Source: Clostridiales bacterium
GTDB lineage: Bacteria > Bacillota > Clostridia > Lachnospirales > Lachnospiraceae
Assembly (NCBI GenBank): GCA_029012085.1
Contig: JAQXLK010000235.1
Span: 1 to 42,906, forward strand
Length of the DNA stretch: 42,906 nt
Reading direction: 5' to 3'
This document shows, in pieces, positions 41,908-42,906 of this stretch. Both the position numbers and the translations under genes were made by a program. Below the pieces are notes generated by a model that was not told the DNA's origin, searched no databases, and saw nothing but the letters and a program-made list of their open reading frames with translations. Each line of letters opens with the position of its first letter. Positions within the stretch are counted from its first letter, which is position 1.

Positions 41908-41940
41908 CCATTATTCAATTCATTTCTTTTTGAATAATGG
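41908..41940 (-). repeat. Perfect 11-bp inverted repeat next to a ribosome site
   Basis: CCATTATTCAA (41908-41918) / TTGAATAATGG (41930-41940) with 11-nt loop. On the minus strand the 3' arm ends in ..AATGG, and the GGAGG ribosome site of the ATPase remnant begins within it, so folding would occlude translation. It could also serve as operator or mRNA 3' end for the upstream 116-aa gene. Confidence 0.6.
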
Positions 41941-41943
41941 ATT

Positions 41944-42294
41944 TCAATTATCAAGACGCACTGATAGACGTACCAATGTATTTAATAAATAAAATAATTT
42001 TTGACTTTTTCTAAAATAAAAAACAAAAAAAACTAGACCGCATAATCCTATAATATCAAATGATACCATCCATAACTCTATCATTTGATGGTTAAAATGC
42101 ATGGCTGATAAAAGTTGTTGATCTGTTCCTTTCTCAATTATCTGCATTCCCTGATATACAATACACTCTGGACTCAAACCATCTTCTGTATAAATACCAC
42201 CCCACGCAGTAAAATGAATCGATAGAAAAAACAAAAGGAAAATATGTATTAATGTAGTTTTCGCAATAATATCTCTATATTTGTGAATAATCAT
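41944..42294 (-). CDS. Small membrane protein of unknown function
   Basis: 116 aa. Two hydrophobic helices: TLIHIFLLFFLSIHFTAWGG (N-terminal) and LWMVSFDIIGLCGLVFFVFY, with an intervening region of about 50 residues (likely extracellular) and a basic C-terminal end. No family recognised. It precedes the broken BceAB-type genes on the same strand and may be an accessory of that dead transporter. AAAGGAGAAG lies 8-10 nt before the ATG. Confidence 0.65.
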   Translation of the reverse strand: MIIHKYRDIIAKTTLIHIFLLFFLSIHFTAWGGIYTEDGLSPECIVYQGMQIIEKGTDQQLLSAMHFNHQMIELWMVSFDIIGLCGLVFFVFYFRKSQKLFYLLNTLVRLSVRLDN

Positions 42295-42315
42295 AATACA
42301 CTTCTCCTTTTCATA

Positions 42316-42335
42316 ATTATAACACTGTAAACAGT
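42316..42335 (-). promoter_or_regulatory. -10 box and operator-like dyad upstream of the 116-aa gene
   Basis: Minus strand TATAAT (42316-42321) immediately preceded by ACTGT-TT-ACAGT (42324-42335). The dyad occupies the spacer between the -10 box and a poor -35 box, a position typical of repressor sites. A second inverted repeat, ACTCTAAA/TTTAGAGT (42376-42415), lies further upstream. Confidence 0.45.
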
Positions 42336-42413
42336 TTGAATAGCTATTTCCACCCCATATTTACCCCACTTTTTCACTCTAAAACACCATAAAACATTCT
42401 AAATTACTTTAGA

Positions 42414-42464
42414 GTAAAAAAAAGAAAAATGCCATAAACCCTAATAAATTCAAGGTTTACAGCA
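42414..42464 (-). terminator. Terminator of the rRNA-tRNA operon
   Basis: Minus strand TGCTGTAAACC (42454-42464) / GGTTTATGGCA (42430-42440), 11 bp including G-T pairs, followed by TTTTTCTTTTTTTT (42416-42429). It ends the operon 14 bp after tRNA-Cys. Confidence 0.9.
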
Positions 42465-42477
42465 CTTCTACTGTTAG

Positions 42478-42548
42478 AGGCGCCAACCAGATTTGAACTG
42501 GTGATAAAGGTGTTGCAGACCTCTGCCTTACCACTTGGCTATGGCGCC
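42478..42548 (-). tRNA. tRNA-Cys (GCA)
   Basis: 71 nt. Acceptor GGCGCCA/TGGCGCC with discriminator U, D-arm GCCAAGTGGTAAGGC, anticodon loop CTGCAAC giving GCA, T-arm CAGTTCAAATCTG. CCA is not encoded. It is the last gene of the rRNA operon. Confidence 0.97.
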
Positions 42549-42603
42549 ATATTTAATTATCTAATGTTATTATATGCAACTATTAAACATATGATAACAA
42601 AAA

Positions 42604-42675
42604 CTCCCCGAGTAGGGCTCGAACCTACAACACCACGGTTAACAGCCGTGTGCTCTACCATTGAGCTATCAGGGA
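42604..42675 (-). tRNA. tRNA-Asn (GTT)
   Basis: 72 nt. Acceptor TCCCTGA/TCGGGGA with discriminator G, D-arm GCTCAATGGTAGAGC, anticodon loop CTGTTAA giving GTT, T-arm TAGGTTCGAGCCCTA. CCA not encoded. It lies between 23S rRNA and tRNA-Cys. Confidence 0.97.
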
Positions 42676-42797
42676 TTATATAATTTAAGACTACCATCTT
42701 TCAGGTAATCTTTAAAGGTATTATATTCTGTACCTTCAGAACTTCATACAAAGATTCACATCAATCATATCTTTCCTTCAACGTTTAACTTCTTTGA

Positions 42798-42906
42798 AGA
42801 TAAGCCTTCGACCGATTAGTACTTGTCAGCTCCATGCATTACTGCACTTCCACCTCAAGCCTATCTACCTCGTCGTCTTCAAGGGGTCTTATTGACTTGT
42901 GTCAGG
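42798..42906 (-). rRNA. 23S rRNA, 3' end (partial)
   Basis: The minus strand reads AAGACCCCTTGAAGACGACG, then GAGGTAGATAGGCTTGAGGT, and ACAAGTACTAATCGGTCGAAG near the end, the conserved terminal helices of 23S rRNA. The gene continues past the window edge. The 3' boundary is estimated. No 5S gene lies in the 120 bp between it and tRNA-Asn. Confidence 0.93.

Overview
The window is AT-rich DNA from a Gram-positive Clostridia, most probably a gut Lachnospiraceae. The reasons are AGGAGG-type ribosome sites, a T-box on metG, the decarboxylase-tmk-yaaR-holB-ricT-trmN6-rsmI block, BspA-type repeats, YitT, and many ABC and two-component loci. Almost everything after about 7.8 kb lies on the minus strand, co-directional with an rRNA operon that enters at the right edge. 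The genus is not settled.

Layout. 0.3-2.3 kb: ECF sigma factor and membrane anti-sigma-like partner (+). 2.5-4.6 kb: secreted BspA-like repeat protein (-). 4.9-7.8 kb: lipoprotein, then a divergent LysR/YeiH-type exporter pair. 8-13.5 kb: two unrelated AAA ATPases with PD-(D/E)XK-like tails, separated by a decayed locus in which an ABC ATPase is fused in frame to a NarL-type histidine kinase and the cognate regulator is reduced to its DNA-binding domain. A perfect 33-bp tandem array stands just upstream of the second ATPase. 13.6-15.9 kb: metG under a T-box with a visible AUG specifier and a consensus promoter.

15.9-23.4 kb is the most interesting part: a radical-SAM RiPP (sactipeptide/ranthipeptide-like) cluster. 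It has a 57-aa precursor with five cysteines and almost no leader, a two-gene ABC-2 exporter, a SPASM protein that has lost the radical-SAM cysteines, and an intact radical-SAM/SPASM maturase. Upstream is an AgrC/AgrA-like kinase and LytTR regulator. Between regulator and cluster lies a promoter with two upstream direct repeats in LytTR geometry, which drives a tiny ORF with a very strong ribosome site and an apparent frameshift in a T6 run.

23.4-30.6 kb is a conserved housekeeping operon, interrupted between trmN6 and rsmI by a complete type III toxin-antitoxin locus (ToxN/AbiQ-like endoribonuclease plus repeat RNA with its own promoter and terminator). 30.6-36.2 kb: YitT protein, then a solute-binding lipoprotein with a 5'-nucleotidase C-terminal-like domain beside a hybrid histidine kinase. 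36.4-39.8 kb: OmpR regulator, ABC ATPase, ABC permease and histidine kinase. 39.9-41.9 kb: a dead BceAB-type transporter. 42.4-42.9 kb: terminator, tRNA-Cys, tRNA-Asn and the 3' end of 23S rRNA, with no 5S gene between them.

Family names rest on recognised motifs; no database search was run.
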